Shown one piece after another: positions 38,802-50,035 of a DNA stretch of 64,000 nt. The position numbers and the translations under genes are program-made. The stretch is from assembly GCF_008831285.2 (NCBI RefSeq), contig NC_045144.1:20847716-20911715 (forward strand), written 5' to 3'. Within the stretch, counting starts at the first letter, position 1. Every line of letters begins with the position of its first letter. The notes beneath the pieces are model-generated. The model was given only the letters and a program-made list of their open reading frames with translations, made no database searches and had not been told where the DNA came from. The stretch comes from Nymphaea colorata. Lineage: Eukaryota; Streptophyta; Magnoliopsida; Nymphaeales; Nymphaeaceae.

Positions 38802-39116
38802 GGTTTACTCAGTGAAGCTTGAAATTGCCTCGTAAAGCTCGAGCCGATCTCACTTGTTGTACGTCTAAAAGTTATTCTTATTGTTGTTGTTATAAAAGAA
38901 AATACATTACCATAGAATCACATTTTCAATTACCATAAAACAAAAAATCCAGAAGTGATCACTTCGATTAACATTAAGTTAAATCAAGATTAACCATGAG
39001 AAAGTTATCAATGGCAGAACTGGTTTATCAGAACACTCAGTAATTAAGATCCACGGGATGACCGTTTAGTTTGTCTCTGTCAAGCCAACAATCGTGAGCT
39101 TTATGCCAGTAATCAC
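38030..39116. repeat. Repeat segment with inverted copy at 61000-62060
   Basis: The stretch including the wording aaagcatagggaaagggaga and gggcatgcagtagaacctcc occurs inverted at about 61000-62060. Its last 220 bases also match 34111-34346 directly. A (TA)n run lies at about 38764-38796. No gene was found in it. Confidence 0.75.
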
Positions 39117-39362
39117 TTGAACGCAACCCCAGCATCGAAGTCGTCGGTGCAGTCGTTGAAGAGAAAGAGAGCGGCCATGCATGAAAATGGCGATGATTGT
39201 TTAGCAAAGAAGGTCTGTGTCATCTGCCAGGACGAGTTCGGCAAGGAAGGGAGCTTGGCCTCCATGCCCTGCCACCACGAGTTCCATGAGAAATGCATCG
39301 TTGGTTGGCTCGAACGAGCCCACTCCTGTCCACTCTGTAGGTTCCAGTTGCCCACCGATTGA
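39117..39362 (+). pseudogene. 5'-truncated type 2 RING-H2 relic
   Basis: An 81-codon frame corresponding to the last 77 residues of the 34820-35446 protein: linker PASKSSVQSLKRKR, the complete RING-H2 finger (C34, C37, C52, H54, H57, C60, C71, C74) and the tail LPTD. The first 130 residues are missing. Upstream of 39117 the sequence switches abruptly to the repeat at 38030-39116, so the apparent start codon comes from foreign sequence. The 3' flank continues as an inverted copy of the flank at 34300-34819. Whether it is expressed is unknown; the finger itself is intact. Confidence 0.75.
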
Positions 39363-41098
39363 TGTACTCACCATTGTATTTAGGTCATACCCATGTTCAT
39401 TGGGCTCATGACCAACATTTTTTTCAGATATGAAACATTGATTCGTCTGATGTTTGAAAATTTTAACTTCAGGAACCTTATTCTATGTGTAAAATGCAGG
39501 TTTTTTAAGTAATTGAATTCCAAACAATTTTTGCTTGGAAATCCATTGTAAATACTTGTTTGTTCATGGTGGATCTTAGACATTGATTATATATAGAAGC
39601 TGGAAAATTAAAGAAAGACTCGGCTCTGACCGGGATCCATGGATTTGAACCTGAAGATTCATTTACATTTGCTGCAAACACAGCAGTGGAAATTTAAACT
39701 CCCACTCACCTGGAAATGGTTTCAACATGTTTATTTGATGCGCAGATAATTAAATCTAACAAGGATTCAAAATGAATCAGTTTAGATTTTTCCAATCCAT
39801 CTAACAAATCGAAATGAATCCGCCTTGTATATATTATAGTCGATTCTAGCAGAAAACTCATGAGTTTGCTGGCAGAGTGTGCTGATAAGCCGCTTCTGCC
39901 ATTGATAACTTTCTCATGGTTAATATTGAATTTAACTTAATGTAAATCTTTGTATACCTTCGATCTTGTGGATGGTATAAAAACGAAGCCATTACTGATG
40001 CCGATCCTTGCAGCAGTATGTGTGGTACGCAGAGCGTTTGAGATTATAGCAAAATCAGTTCTGTGAGGAAGTTGAATATATCTAAGTAAACATTAAGTCT
40101 ATATGATTAAAAAAACTATAATTTATGAACAGTATTACAAAATAAAAACTGATAAGCAACATACATGAGTACTAGATTCATTTATTTTTAACAAAAAGAC
40201 TTAGTTCATGTCTTAATGATGTTGTTTAATAGTTAAAATTGATGCTAATTTAAACAGTCTAGATTTAGACAATTCCTAGCCGACTCAACGAATTAAGCTG
40301 ACGATTTGGATCGGCTTGGCCCCGGCTCAGCCTGATCTGTAGCCATACGAGAACATAAGAAGAAGAAGAACATGATGATGAGATGGAGAACCCAATTGCA
40401 CGCATTCAGTCAATGTCATTAGCTAAAATTTATGTGGGTCAAGCTCAATTCAATAAAATGATTCCATGTAAATTCTTCAAATGTCAATTTCCATTTAATT
40501 AGTAGTGAGCGTACTAAGATGATATATATCCTACAGTTAGAACATACATTTATGTGTTCCAATTCCATAAAAAAATTTTGTGAAAACAAATGAGAAAACT
40601 GCAAAATAAAAAATGGTGCGTCCAGTAGATAAGTTTGAAAATAAATGAACAGTTGGGACGGCTGAAGCAATTTCAATCTGATAACTAAAGACAACTATCT
40701 CAGATTTAGATCTGCTTACGATTTAGAGAGATATATATATTCACCTACAAGTCTAAGCTGCATCCGAATCCTATCCACGTAAACGGTTGTTGCCATCTGG
40801 ATTTAGATATATATCTCTATATATTTCCAGCTTCTACACATATATCTATTAAAAAATATTGAATTAATCAAGAATGGAGATAAAGCAAGCGGCATGAGTT
40901 TCGAGTTCCAGATTCTACACATATATCTATTAAAAAATATTGAATTAACCGAGAATGGAGATAAATCAAGCGGCATGAGTTTCCAGATCTTCGTGCTTGT
41001 TGCTTTATATATCTCTTCATAGATCAATTGCTTAAGCACCGCAGCTCGAGTACTTCCAATCTGCAGAAGATCAGAGAGGGAGAGCGAGAGAGAGAGAG

Positions 41099-41608
41099 AT
41101 GTTGAGGACGACAGTTAGCTCGTTAACTCGCAGTCTTGCAAGAGAGATGTGCGACTTGATCCTGCAGCTGGGAAGTGGCCGGGCGGCGTTGAGTCCCGGC
41201 GAGGTTCAGATGGTATCATTGACTACCACCGTCACTTATCACTCAGAGGAAGTGCGGGAAGATGTTGACGGCGATTTGGAGGATCCAACCGAAGATATGA
41301 CCGACGCTCAGGAGGAGATGGATCTTGCCGACGATTTGGATGAGTTGGCCGCCGGCGATGCTCTGTTTGCTTACGAGGCGGTGCCGGCCCCAGCGTCGAA
41401 GGCGTCCGTAGATGCCTTGGTGAGGAAGAAGGCGGAGGAGAATGGCCAGAATACGTGCGTGGTTTGCCAGGCTGAAGTTGGTAGAGGAGACTGCCTGGCT
41501 AGAATGCCTTGCTCCCATGAATTTCATGAAGGCTGCATCCTGGCATGGCTTCGACAAGCCCATTCTTGCCCTGTCTGTCGCCATGAGTTGCCGACTGATG
41601 ATTATTGA
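41099..41608 (+). CDS. RING-H2 protein with internal in-frame deletion (copy B)
   Basis: Intronless, 169 residues. It begins like copies A and C (MLRTTVSSLTRS) and then jumps to REMCDLILQ, lacking 95 residues that the 264-residue copies have at this point. The size difference is exactly 285 bases, so the frame survives. The RING-H2 finger (C120, C123, C138, H140, H143, C146, C157, C160) and the tail RHELPTDDY are intact. The protein could still bind an E2 enzyme but has lost most of the N-terminal region. It may be a degenerating duplicate or a functional short form. A GA-rich tract abuts the start codon, as in the other copies. Confidence 0.75.
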   Translation: MLRTTVSSLTRSLAREMCDLILQLGSGRAALSPGEVQMVSLTTTVTYHSEEVREDVDGDLEDPTEDMTDAQEEMDLADDLDELAAGDALFAYEAVPAPASKASVDALVRKKAEENGQNTCVVCQAEVGRGDCLARMPCSHEFHEGCILAWLRQAHSCPVCRHELPTDDY

Positions 41609-41854
41609 CAGATTTCATGCATTTTTATTGTTGATTAAAGATGTAAATCTACATTTTATCAGATATGTAATATTTCATATGTTGATGAACAATTTTTCAT
41701 CCTTGTTCTATATTGACAATGCAAATATACGCCAACATTTTATTTTAGTTCAAATTTGCCTGAACTCCATCTATATATTTTTCTCTGCATTTTTTCCTGT
41801 TTTGATTCCTGGCCTGACCACACCTCGCTCCCATTTTAGGCAAAAAGTCCCACA

Positions 41855-41858
<4 letters not shown>

Positions 41859-41899
<41 letters not shown>

Positions 41900-41924
41900 G
41901 CTATATATATATATATATATATAT
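41859..41924. repeat. Compound (TC)n/(TA)n microsatellite 3' of RING copy B
   Basis: The inverted counterpart of the (TA)n(GA)n tracts at 31855 and 59257, at the homologous position beyond the stop codon. Confidence 0.9.
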
Positions 41925-42005
41925 GGGCACACGATCATCTCTCGCATCTTCGACATTGTGTTGGTGACTTCATTCTCTCTTTCACGATCGAAAATATTCC
42001 AGTGA

Positions 42006-42260
42006 TTGCATCCGTATCTTTGTTCTTGCTGGGAAATTGGAGAACTAAAGCATTCATATATACGCAGGAATGGGAATAACAGAGACAATCTTATATTAAT
42101 CCCAATGGATCTTGCAGAATATGCTGAGATGAATCTGTTCCAATATGATCGATGCGTCTATCATGGTTCTTTGATTGAATTTTCTTGGAAGAAGACTCAT
42201 GGATTTTTCTTTTTCGGTACAGATCAAATGATTTTTCAAAACGAATTAAAGTGTGGATAA
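42006..42260 (+). other. Open frame shared by two RING-unit copies, function unknown
   Basis: Encodes a stretch with MDLAEYAEMNLFQYDRC and KTHGFFFFGTDQMIF. The same frame is open on the minus strand at 58865-59161 with conservative changes. In copy A (about 31440-31690, minus) it is interrupted by a TAG where copy B has TTG. It lies downstream of the RING gene in each unit. It may be a 3' flank that happens to be open, or a small relic gene. Confidence 0.3.
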
Positions 42261-42397
42261 TTTTCAGTAAAATGATTCCATACAAATTCTTCAAATGTGA
42301 CAAGTTATGCGTATCTCTCTCTCTCTCTCTCTCTCTCTCTAACTGGTGTTCCCAAGCGGAGGGTTGTAGGGCTTTGAAACCCTCCGCCTCCATGCTA

Positions 42398-42795
42398 AGG
42401 CTGTTCATGAGCGAGTGAGTATGAACCAAATTGAGTCGAGTTCACATGTCTGGAAAGAAACTCAAACTCTGCTTGAGCTGAGCTCGGCTTGAGTTTGATT
42501 TCATTAGCTTGAGCTTGACTTGGCTCCGTTTTAAAAAAAAAAAATTTTTTTGACCTCCCACGTACTAATCACATGTGTATCCATTGAGCAATCTATTTTG
42601 TTTGATCATTTTATGATATGTATTTTATATATTTTCTTTCTCGAACTTAACCGAGTTTATGCGAGCCAAACCCACTTAACGTGGGCTCGACTCGTTTAGG
42701 TTATTGAGTTCATTTGTTAACTCAAACTCAACTGGTTTAATAAATGAGTCGAGTTTAAGTTCGATTCGAACTTCACTCGTTGAACAGCCCTACTT
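42398..42795. repeat. Non-autonomous DNA-transposon-like repeat with short inverted ends
   Basis: One end reads aggctgttcatgagcgag and the other cactcgttgaacagccct, an imperfect inverted pair of about 16 bases. The interior is made of gagtcgag/gctcgag words. Flanking bases do not form a convincing 8-bp duplication. The segment just beyond, 42791-42880, is a partial tandem duplication containing ggatgtggagagtttgcaaa twice. Confidence 0.5.
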
Positions 42796-43089
42796 TAGGC
42801 GAAGGATGTGGAGAGTTTGCAAAGGGTTGAACAGCCCTACTCTAGGCGGAGGATGTGGAGAGTTTGCAAAGGGAAGAGACACCTTACACCGAGGAGGGTT
42901 TGCAGGCAGATGGTGTGGAGGGTGAAACCATCTGCTTTTCTCAGCCTAGTGGAGAAAATTGTTCTCTTTATTTTTCTTATTGTAATAAGTTGGTATTTTG
43001 CATAAAAAAAAGTACAAAACATATATTAGGCTCACTTCTACGGTTCCACCTGCCTACGCCTCAAACTTTCGTGGCAATGAATCTTTAGT

Positions 43090-43490
43090 TGATGTCCAGA
43101 ACTGGATGATGTTCTGGCTCTGTCATGAATGGAAAGAGTAGAGTTGACATGCAGAATCCAAAGTGATTTTTTTAATTATTTTCTTCAATCAGACGACAAC
43201 TTAATGAGCTTCGAAGGCTACATGATAATTTATTGGCTTCTGGTCTGTTAAATAGCTAAGGTACTGTGGGATGTCCAGAAGGGTATTTTGGAAAGTTGAT
43301 TTACTTCTATATTTATTTGTTCCATGTAAAAGAGATGAAACAGCTCGAAAAGTCATCCTTTAATGTGTAAACCTTTGAATTTATTCAACAAAGTTCAGCA
43401 TTCCCAATCTGCCAATAGGCCAAGTATTTAGACTTGAATATTATAGAGAATAAATGTCATAGATGATGCATTTTGTCCATGAAAAAACCA
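43090..43490 (-). repeat. Inverted copy of the end of block X
   Basis: Reverse complement of about 20555-20900 (shared words include ccatgtaaaagagatgaaac and gaatattatagagaataaat), with indels. Confidence 0.75.
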
Positions 43491-43499
43491 GTTGGCTTC

Positions 43500-43750
43500 G
43501 TAAGCACGACTGGGCGTCGGGCCGGGAAAAACCTGGCCTAGGCCGGGCCCGATAGGCTGGCCCATTTAGGATTAAAAAATAATTTTTTAAAATTTTTTTG
43601 TTTTAATAATATATATTTATTGATAACAAATATATTTTATATTTAAAAATTTTATTTTATAATTAAAATTTTATTTTTTATTTTTAAACGGGCCAAGCCT
43701 GGCTGGACCTGGGCTATCAGGCCGGGCTGACCAGCCCGATCGGACCCACC
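43500..43750. repeat. MITE-like segment with GC-rich ends
   Basis: Ends full of gggccgggc and cagcccgatcgg words around a core of pure A/T, like the element at 16776-17050. Confidence 0.45.
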
Positions 43751-43940
43751 CTTAGCCACCATAAATTTTGGTGGCACTTAATACAAACTTTCAAGTTTTG
43801 ATGGTCTGCACAAGTTTTGAGAATCCACGTATAATAGGAGACCTTGGAAATATCCAGTATTTTCTATAAAAGATAGAGATTCTTCTACACTTTTTATATA
43901 TATATATACCCTCAACTTTTATTTGACTAATTGGATTCAG

Positions 43941-46900
43941 GTTGGAGAAGACCTTGTTAAGGTCATCGCAAAGCTCAACAAAGAGAGCAAGTTGTGTGGG
44001 CAGCTGGAGCTCACAACAAGCATGATGGGACCTGGTTATATGCGGTTATGAGTTATGACAAAAATATTTCCGTTTACACATAAAAACGAAAACCTGACAA
44101 AAATGAAAATCACGAAAAAAGTAATATATATATATATATATATTAAATTACCAAAATGTCTCTCTACTCTTGCTACCTACAATGTAGGTTGGGTGCTCAT
44201 AACAGCACCCAACTCAATCTAAACAAGCATAGGCCAAAAAAAAAAAAAAAGAAATGAATTGTTGAAAAAAATGTTTTATTTTTAATTGTCTCGGTTTTTT
44301 TCTCTTTACAAAAAAATTATTTTTTTTGTGAAATATTTTTATCATTTGACTTACAAAATTTCCTGGTGCGAACAAATAAAATCTCTATAAAACAGAATCG
44401 ACAATGAATGAAAAGTAGAGTTGATTTCAAATGGGAAAAAAGGAGAGAAACATAGGCATTACATAAACGTGGTCCTCCATTTTGGAGAACAATTGAAAAT
44501 CAAATGACATGGTCAAACACTTTACGGCATGACCTTTAATTTAGTGAACAAAGAAATACAATATGTTTGTCACTGCCATGAAGCTTAGAGAATAAACATA
44601 ATGGTAGCTCAAGTTCAACGAATAACCAATACATAATTCATTAGTAGACCATTACTTTTTTCTCCAAGGTTTGATTGTAGCACGCAGTTACCCCATGATT
44701 ATCGCATTATAATTTGTTAAAATAGTAAATTTCTTAACGTTGAGCATCATTTTCACCAGTATCAAGCAACATCAAGTTCCCAGAGTAATACAACAACCAA
44801 TAAATCTCTTATATGTTACATTCAACAATAAACCTTGCCTAAGATGAATTTTAGTTCGCTATTTGCCTCATTTCCCCCCTTTTCTTTAAGTTCAAACGTA
44901 TAAATAACTATTCATGATAGACAAGTTTAAATTGTTTGGGCAATAGCTTAGAATAGATGTATCCATAACACAATAAAACTACTGAAAAACGTACTTTAAT
45001 TGACCTACCGTTTGTTCGGTAGAGTTTATGTCGGTTTGATTTTTTGGTTCGGAAGGAGATTAAGCTTGCGCTGGTAGTTCCCTTGTGTGTGTTTGTGTTG
45101 GTAGATTATGACTTTTGTGCTTTTTTCACAAATGTAACATTATGATAACTAGCTCTGTTGGCTCCTAAAATCCAATATAGTTACTTAAAATTCATGGGCT
45201 TTTTTTATGAATCCTGTATTTTCATGATTGTATAGGCCTTGAAACGTGGACAATCTTAAGATTTCATACGGTGAGAAGAAGAAGAAAATGGTCATCTTCA
45301 ATCCGAGCTCTGACATAGAGGGGACGGGGGGACTTCACATGCATATTGTGAATGCAAGAGCAGTATCTTCGACATTCAACACTACTTATTTTTCTTTCAT
45401 TTTTCCTTTCTCTTGACATGATAGATATATAAGCATGTGTCTCTAATTGAACAGTAATGGAGCAAACAACAACAGTTATGGACCAGTAAACAATAGAACT
45501 AGCTTAGGCACGCGTTGGATGGAATGCTCTAATTTACGCATTTCATTTGTTTATCTGAGGGCTCTGCTTCTTGGGATCATGCTTCTTCTACATTCGATAA
45601 TGTTTATTTGTTTACAGATGTAGAAGTTTTACTCTTCTTATGTGCTTTTACCTAAAACATGGGCACATTGTTGGATTTTTGGTGTCCTGTTATGAACTTA
45701 TGATGCTGAACTGATACATTCCATGTTTTGAGTTTCCATATAAACCATTTACCACTACCACCTGCTTTCTTATCTTCAGCTGTAGTAGGTTCGTCCTAAA
45801 TTGGAATTGGGCAATTGAAGCGAGGCCCTAACAATGCTCAAACATATGATAGGAATCTCCTGCTGCGTGAAGTTACTATATTGCTTCTGGGTCTCTTTTA
45901 ACTTGATCTGTTCTTGAAGGTATCCACTGCGATGATCGAGGAAGAAGTCCAGTCGAAGAGATTGAGAGCACCTCTACATTTTGAAGTCCCGACATATGCT
46001 TAGTACAGAGTGAGCAACGCCAAGCTTGGGAAGGATCGTTGGAGGGGCAGAGATAGTTGGAGATCGTTGCTCATATTTTTGAAGAGGGCCTTTATTGTGC
46101 TTTTTTCATGGTTCTAAATATTGTTTCTTTTGGAGTCATGTTCTCAAGTTTTTTCTGCATCACACGGTTGTGTTTCTATAATTTTAACTCGGATGTTAAG
46201 CTGTCCAATTGATTTGTTGTTTATGCAAGTTTATTAACAAAAAATATATATTTTTTTTATTAGATTGCAGGCCTCAGGCAAACTGATTTCTGACAAATTT
46301 ATTCATAATTGATCCCGTGATGATATCACAAATATAGAACTGTTTTAATTTTGTTGGCCTCTAATAATTGACCATTAAATATTTTCTTTTTAACCAATGA
46401 TAAACTAAACCCCATTACTTAGCTGAGACCATTCCATGTTTTTGGTTATACTTGTGGATATCAATTAAACAACTATGACATGCATTTATCTTAAGGCAAT
46501 TATATACTGACTCAAGTAAAGAATACCTGTGCGTATCAATTAAAAAGACATTTTAGTTCAGGATAATCAATGATGAAAGATAAAATATATAGAGAGGGGG
46601 GTGGGGTGGGGTGTGGGGGGCAGTTCTCAAAGGCTTTTCCTGGCTTGGAACCACAACTTGGCACCATTAATAAATCATATGAAAAGTAGTAACTGAGAGG
46701 TGAAATGCTGTATTTGTTAAATAAACCAATAAAAAGATCGTACAGATATTTCTTAAATCTTATTGATAGGTAGATAGAATCTTGCTTAAAGTGGCTAAAA
46801 GGCCAGAGGAGCATGAAACAACTATATTGACTGCACTAGGAGGAAACATGTAAGAGAGTATTGGAGAATAAAAAAGTGGGTTATTGCATGGGCCACTTGA

Positions 46901-47353
46901 ATAATTGGGCAAAACAGAAAAGGATCCTAATAAACAAGAGAAATGGAATATTTCTGAGTCGTCCTCTAAGCAAAAGAGTTTCCTTAAATCAGAAAATACA
47001 TGGTTCCCCTACATGGCTCAACTTGTAAAGCCTTTCAGCCAGTTTGCGTTTTGTTGAAAATTCATTTTTCTGATTACATTTATACTTGTTGTCTTCTTAA
47101 ACTTCATGCAGAAACTGGGGGATCCAGTTCTTCATCCATTTCTGCAGGTACTTGTATCCACAGAAAATTGTCAAGATCTTAAAATGTTACTTATTTCATC
47201 AAGAACTTGCCCCTTTTGAGAAAATTACAAGTCAAGAATCTTCTTGTTATGATTTTTTGACAGGACGTGGTCCAGTTTTGGCCACTGGCAAGGACATTAG
47301 GAACTATTGTGCTAAGCCAGCCACAAATTCTTCCATCGATTTTCAAGCAGGTA
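43941..47353 (+). other. Scattered exon-like fragments of an unidentified gene
   Basis: Four short stretches look like exons: about 43941-44030 (after an AG; VGEDLVKVIAKLNKESKL), 45800-45890 (NNAQTYDRNLLLREVTILLL), 47110-47146 (after cttcatgcag; KLGDPVLHPFLQ, followed by a gtactt donor) and about 47203-47350 (LAPFEKITSQESSCYDFLTG then GPVLATGKDIRNY, followed by gtaact). I cannot name a family and do not know that the stretches belong together. The composition and the splice-like borders are the only evidence. They could be remnants of a cellular gene later invaded by the hAT elements to the right, or captured fragments. Confidence 0.22.
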
Positions 47354-47439
47354 ACTATAGCAATATTCATTTATTGTCCCAGTTGTTGTCGTCCGTAGAA
47401 TTTCTGTTACAGGTAAAACCGTAGAAGAGTTGTTTATGT

Positions 47440-49070
47440 CTGGTTTGATCCGTGGCTGCCACTTCTCTTCTGACGTTTGCTCCCATGAGGAGACTTGAAC
47501 GAGAAATGACCAATTTGACTGAGCACCACATCTTTCTTCTTCGCCTTCAGATAACTTGGTCATTTTGTGTTTTTATCATGATGACAAACATTGATGGAAT
47601 TTTCAAAATATTGCAGTATTACCCAAAAAAAAGTTTATCACAAACTTTTTGAGAATGTTGCCAAAACTCATTTTCCCAGAATATCACAAGTAGCATTATT
47701 TTAAAAATACATTCTGATTTTTTTTCGCTCCTAACGCTTGGAATAATTATTTAATTTCTCATTAATGTTCCTGTAAGAAAATCAGTAGAAAACTGATAAT
47801 TTCATTTTTCCAATTATTTTTTGTACGTCTTTTTTTTTTTGGGTCGTATGAGATGACAAACTTTTTGTTAATACCCAAGGAAAACCTCTGTTAAATTTTC
47901 ATAACAATTGCCAAAATCAAGTGTTTAAGTTTTTTAAGATAATTTTCAATGTTAGCCTACCTTTTTCAGAAAATGCACCTAATTACCATGTTTCCAGAAT
48001 GGGTATAATCTTTCTAATTTTGAAAAGCGTTTTCCATAAAATTATTGTTTTGCCTTTTCTAAGAGCACAGAAATCATTGATCACTTCAAAGGAGCTCGGA
48101 TACTTATTATGTATACTATTTCATGGAATTAAAAAATATGTAAGAAAAATTATCTGCACACAAGTGTAATCTAGGAGAATAGCTAGCTTGCATCAAGACG
48201 ATAAACTATATGTGAATATCATGGTCATAAAATATCACCTTTGTTTTAGAAAAATTGCGTTTTTATCACCAAAACTGCATGAAATGTTTTAATGGATGAA
48301 GCTTGTTAATTTGTCAGCATGCGGCCAAAAGATATTTCTTGATGTTAGCATGATATTTTCTTTTTGTATAAAAAACTGGATGTCGATGTATTATATGTTT
48401 TCATTTTTTATTTAAGATTTTAAAAACTATTTTAAATTTTGTCAATATGCTAAAACGAAAAAAAAAACGCGTCTAAACGTGTATTTTCGCGTCTTTTGCA
48501 ATTTTTATTTCGGGCGGTGGCATTCGACTATAATTTGAAAAACGTTTAAATGGTAATTTGGGTAAAAAATGAATAAAACGTAAAACTCAAGACATTTCGA
48601 GTTCTTCGACAGAAGGGGGCGGACGAGTTTTTAAAGAGTTTAGGGTTTTCAGATTTGGGAACGGCTCTCGTGCTCAGGTAGGCTTTCCGTTTGATTTTTA
48701 GTCCATTTTCATATGTGCGTTGGACATTTTGACTTTTTGTTTACGTCCGTTAGTTTCTATTTATTTATTTTTTTTTTCAATCGATTAGTTTCAAGTTTTT
48801 GTTTTCACTCAATTTGCATACATCTGTTGGTCGTCTACTTTATAGTTTATAGTTTATACTATATACCTCTTGTTTCAGTCTATTTGCATATGTGTTTAAG
48901 CAATTGTCTATCGCTGTTAAACTTTGTAGTTTGTACGTTTCTTGCTTTGTGGAATAGTTTTGTTTTCAGTCGATTCGCGTATGTGCTTAGGCAATTGTAT
49001 GTCGCTGAAATGACGGTCAGATTTTATGGCTTCAGGACCTCAGTTGTTTGATACTTGACAGCTGCATAAA
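47440..49070. other. AT-rich sequence upstream of the older hAT gene
   Basis: No gene seen up to about 48590. From about 48600 the sequence (gagtttagggttttcagattt, then a possible donor after gctctcgtgctcag) looks like a noncoding first exon and intron belonging to the transposase frame that starts at 49071. Confidence 0.35.
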
Positions 49071-49459
49071 ATGCCTAGAGGGAAGGACATGTTTTGGTCA
49101 CATGCAACTCAAAGCGATGATGGGAAGTTGATTTGTGAATTTTGTTCTGAGCAATATGCCGGAGGAATTACACGATTTAAGTATCATTTGGCTGGACTTC
49201 AGGGCAATGATGCTGCTCCATGTTCTAATGTGCCTGAAAATGTCAAGCAAAGGGCAATCATAGCTTGTGGAGTTATTTCTGACAGACCCATGAAGAAGGG
49301 GAGAATGCAAAGTGGAAGTGAATCACATTCAAGTGTAGGTTCACCATCTTCAGGCAGCAATTTTTTTTGTGGAACTTTGTCTGAGGGAGGAACAGGCCAA
49401 CAACAAACAATTCCAGGCATGATGAAAAAAGTAGAAAAAGATTTTGTGGATAAGCTTCT

Positions 49460-49467
49460 ACTGAAAG
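49460..49467. repeat. Target-site duplication, left copy
   Basis: The 8-base word ACTGAAAG immediately precedes the inserted element and is repeated exactly at 53013-53020. Eight-base duplications are the hallmark of hAT insertion. Confidence 0.93.
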
Positions 49468-49477
49468 CAATGTTGTA

Positions 49478-49675
49478 CGTATCGTACGATACGACCCCGT
49501 ATCGTACGATACGACCCCGTATCGTACGATACGTATCGTATCGTTTGAAGAAAACGATACGATACACCCCTCGTATCGTAAAAAGGGGGTGTATCGGCCT
49601 TGTATCGCACGTATCGTACGATACAGGGCCCGTATCGTACGATACGGGGCGATACACCCCGTATCGTACGATACG
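49478..49675. repeat. Array of 16-bp palindromes at the left end of the hAT element
   Basis: The self-complementary word CGTATCGTACGATACG occurs at 49478-49493, 49498-49513, 49518-49533, 49631-49646 and 49660-49675, and as a 15/16 match at 49610-49625. Further half-sites (gtatcg, cgatac) fill the spaces. hAT elements commonly carry repeated subterminal motifs bound by the transposase, so this is the likely role. Confidence 0.9.
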
Positions 49676-50035
49676 GCCTAAAAACGCAAAAGGGGGCCGA
49701 GACCTACTTATTCGGCTTCTTTTTCAAATTTTTCTTCCGTTCTTCATTTCTAACGCTTGGATAGTGCCGTGAGGGAGGGCGATCGTTCATTTTGACCGTG
49801 AAGAACTTGATTTTCATCGTCAAATCGAAGATTAAGTGGTCGATTTGTGCGTGGGTGCTTGATTTTCGTGGGAAGGAAAGGGGTTTTCTTCATTTCAGAC
49901 ATTTCTTCTTCGTAAGGTATGAAATCTCATGTTCTTACCATGTATTCTTAATTTTTTACCGTATAATCGTAGATTTGAAGACTTTGAGTGTTTTTCATTA
50001 AGTTTACCATATGATTTCGTTTTTTTTTTGAAGAT

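Larger units (their letters stand above)
39117..42311 (-). repeat. Inverted copy B of the RING block (arm 2 of a large inverted duplication)
   Basis: Matches 31403-35050 in reverse orientation, spanning the type 2 relic, the spacer, the type 1 gene (here shortened) and its 3' flank. The arms are separated by about 4 kb (35050-39117). The part matching 34111-34380 is largely deleted here. Confidence 0.82.

Noticed and set aside
42398-42795. A confident target-site duplication for the short-ended repeat
   Set aside because: The bases flanking the inverted ends match at only about four of eight positions, so I report the ends but not an insertion site.
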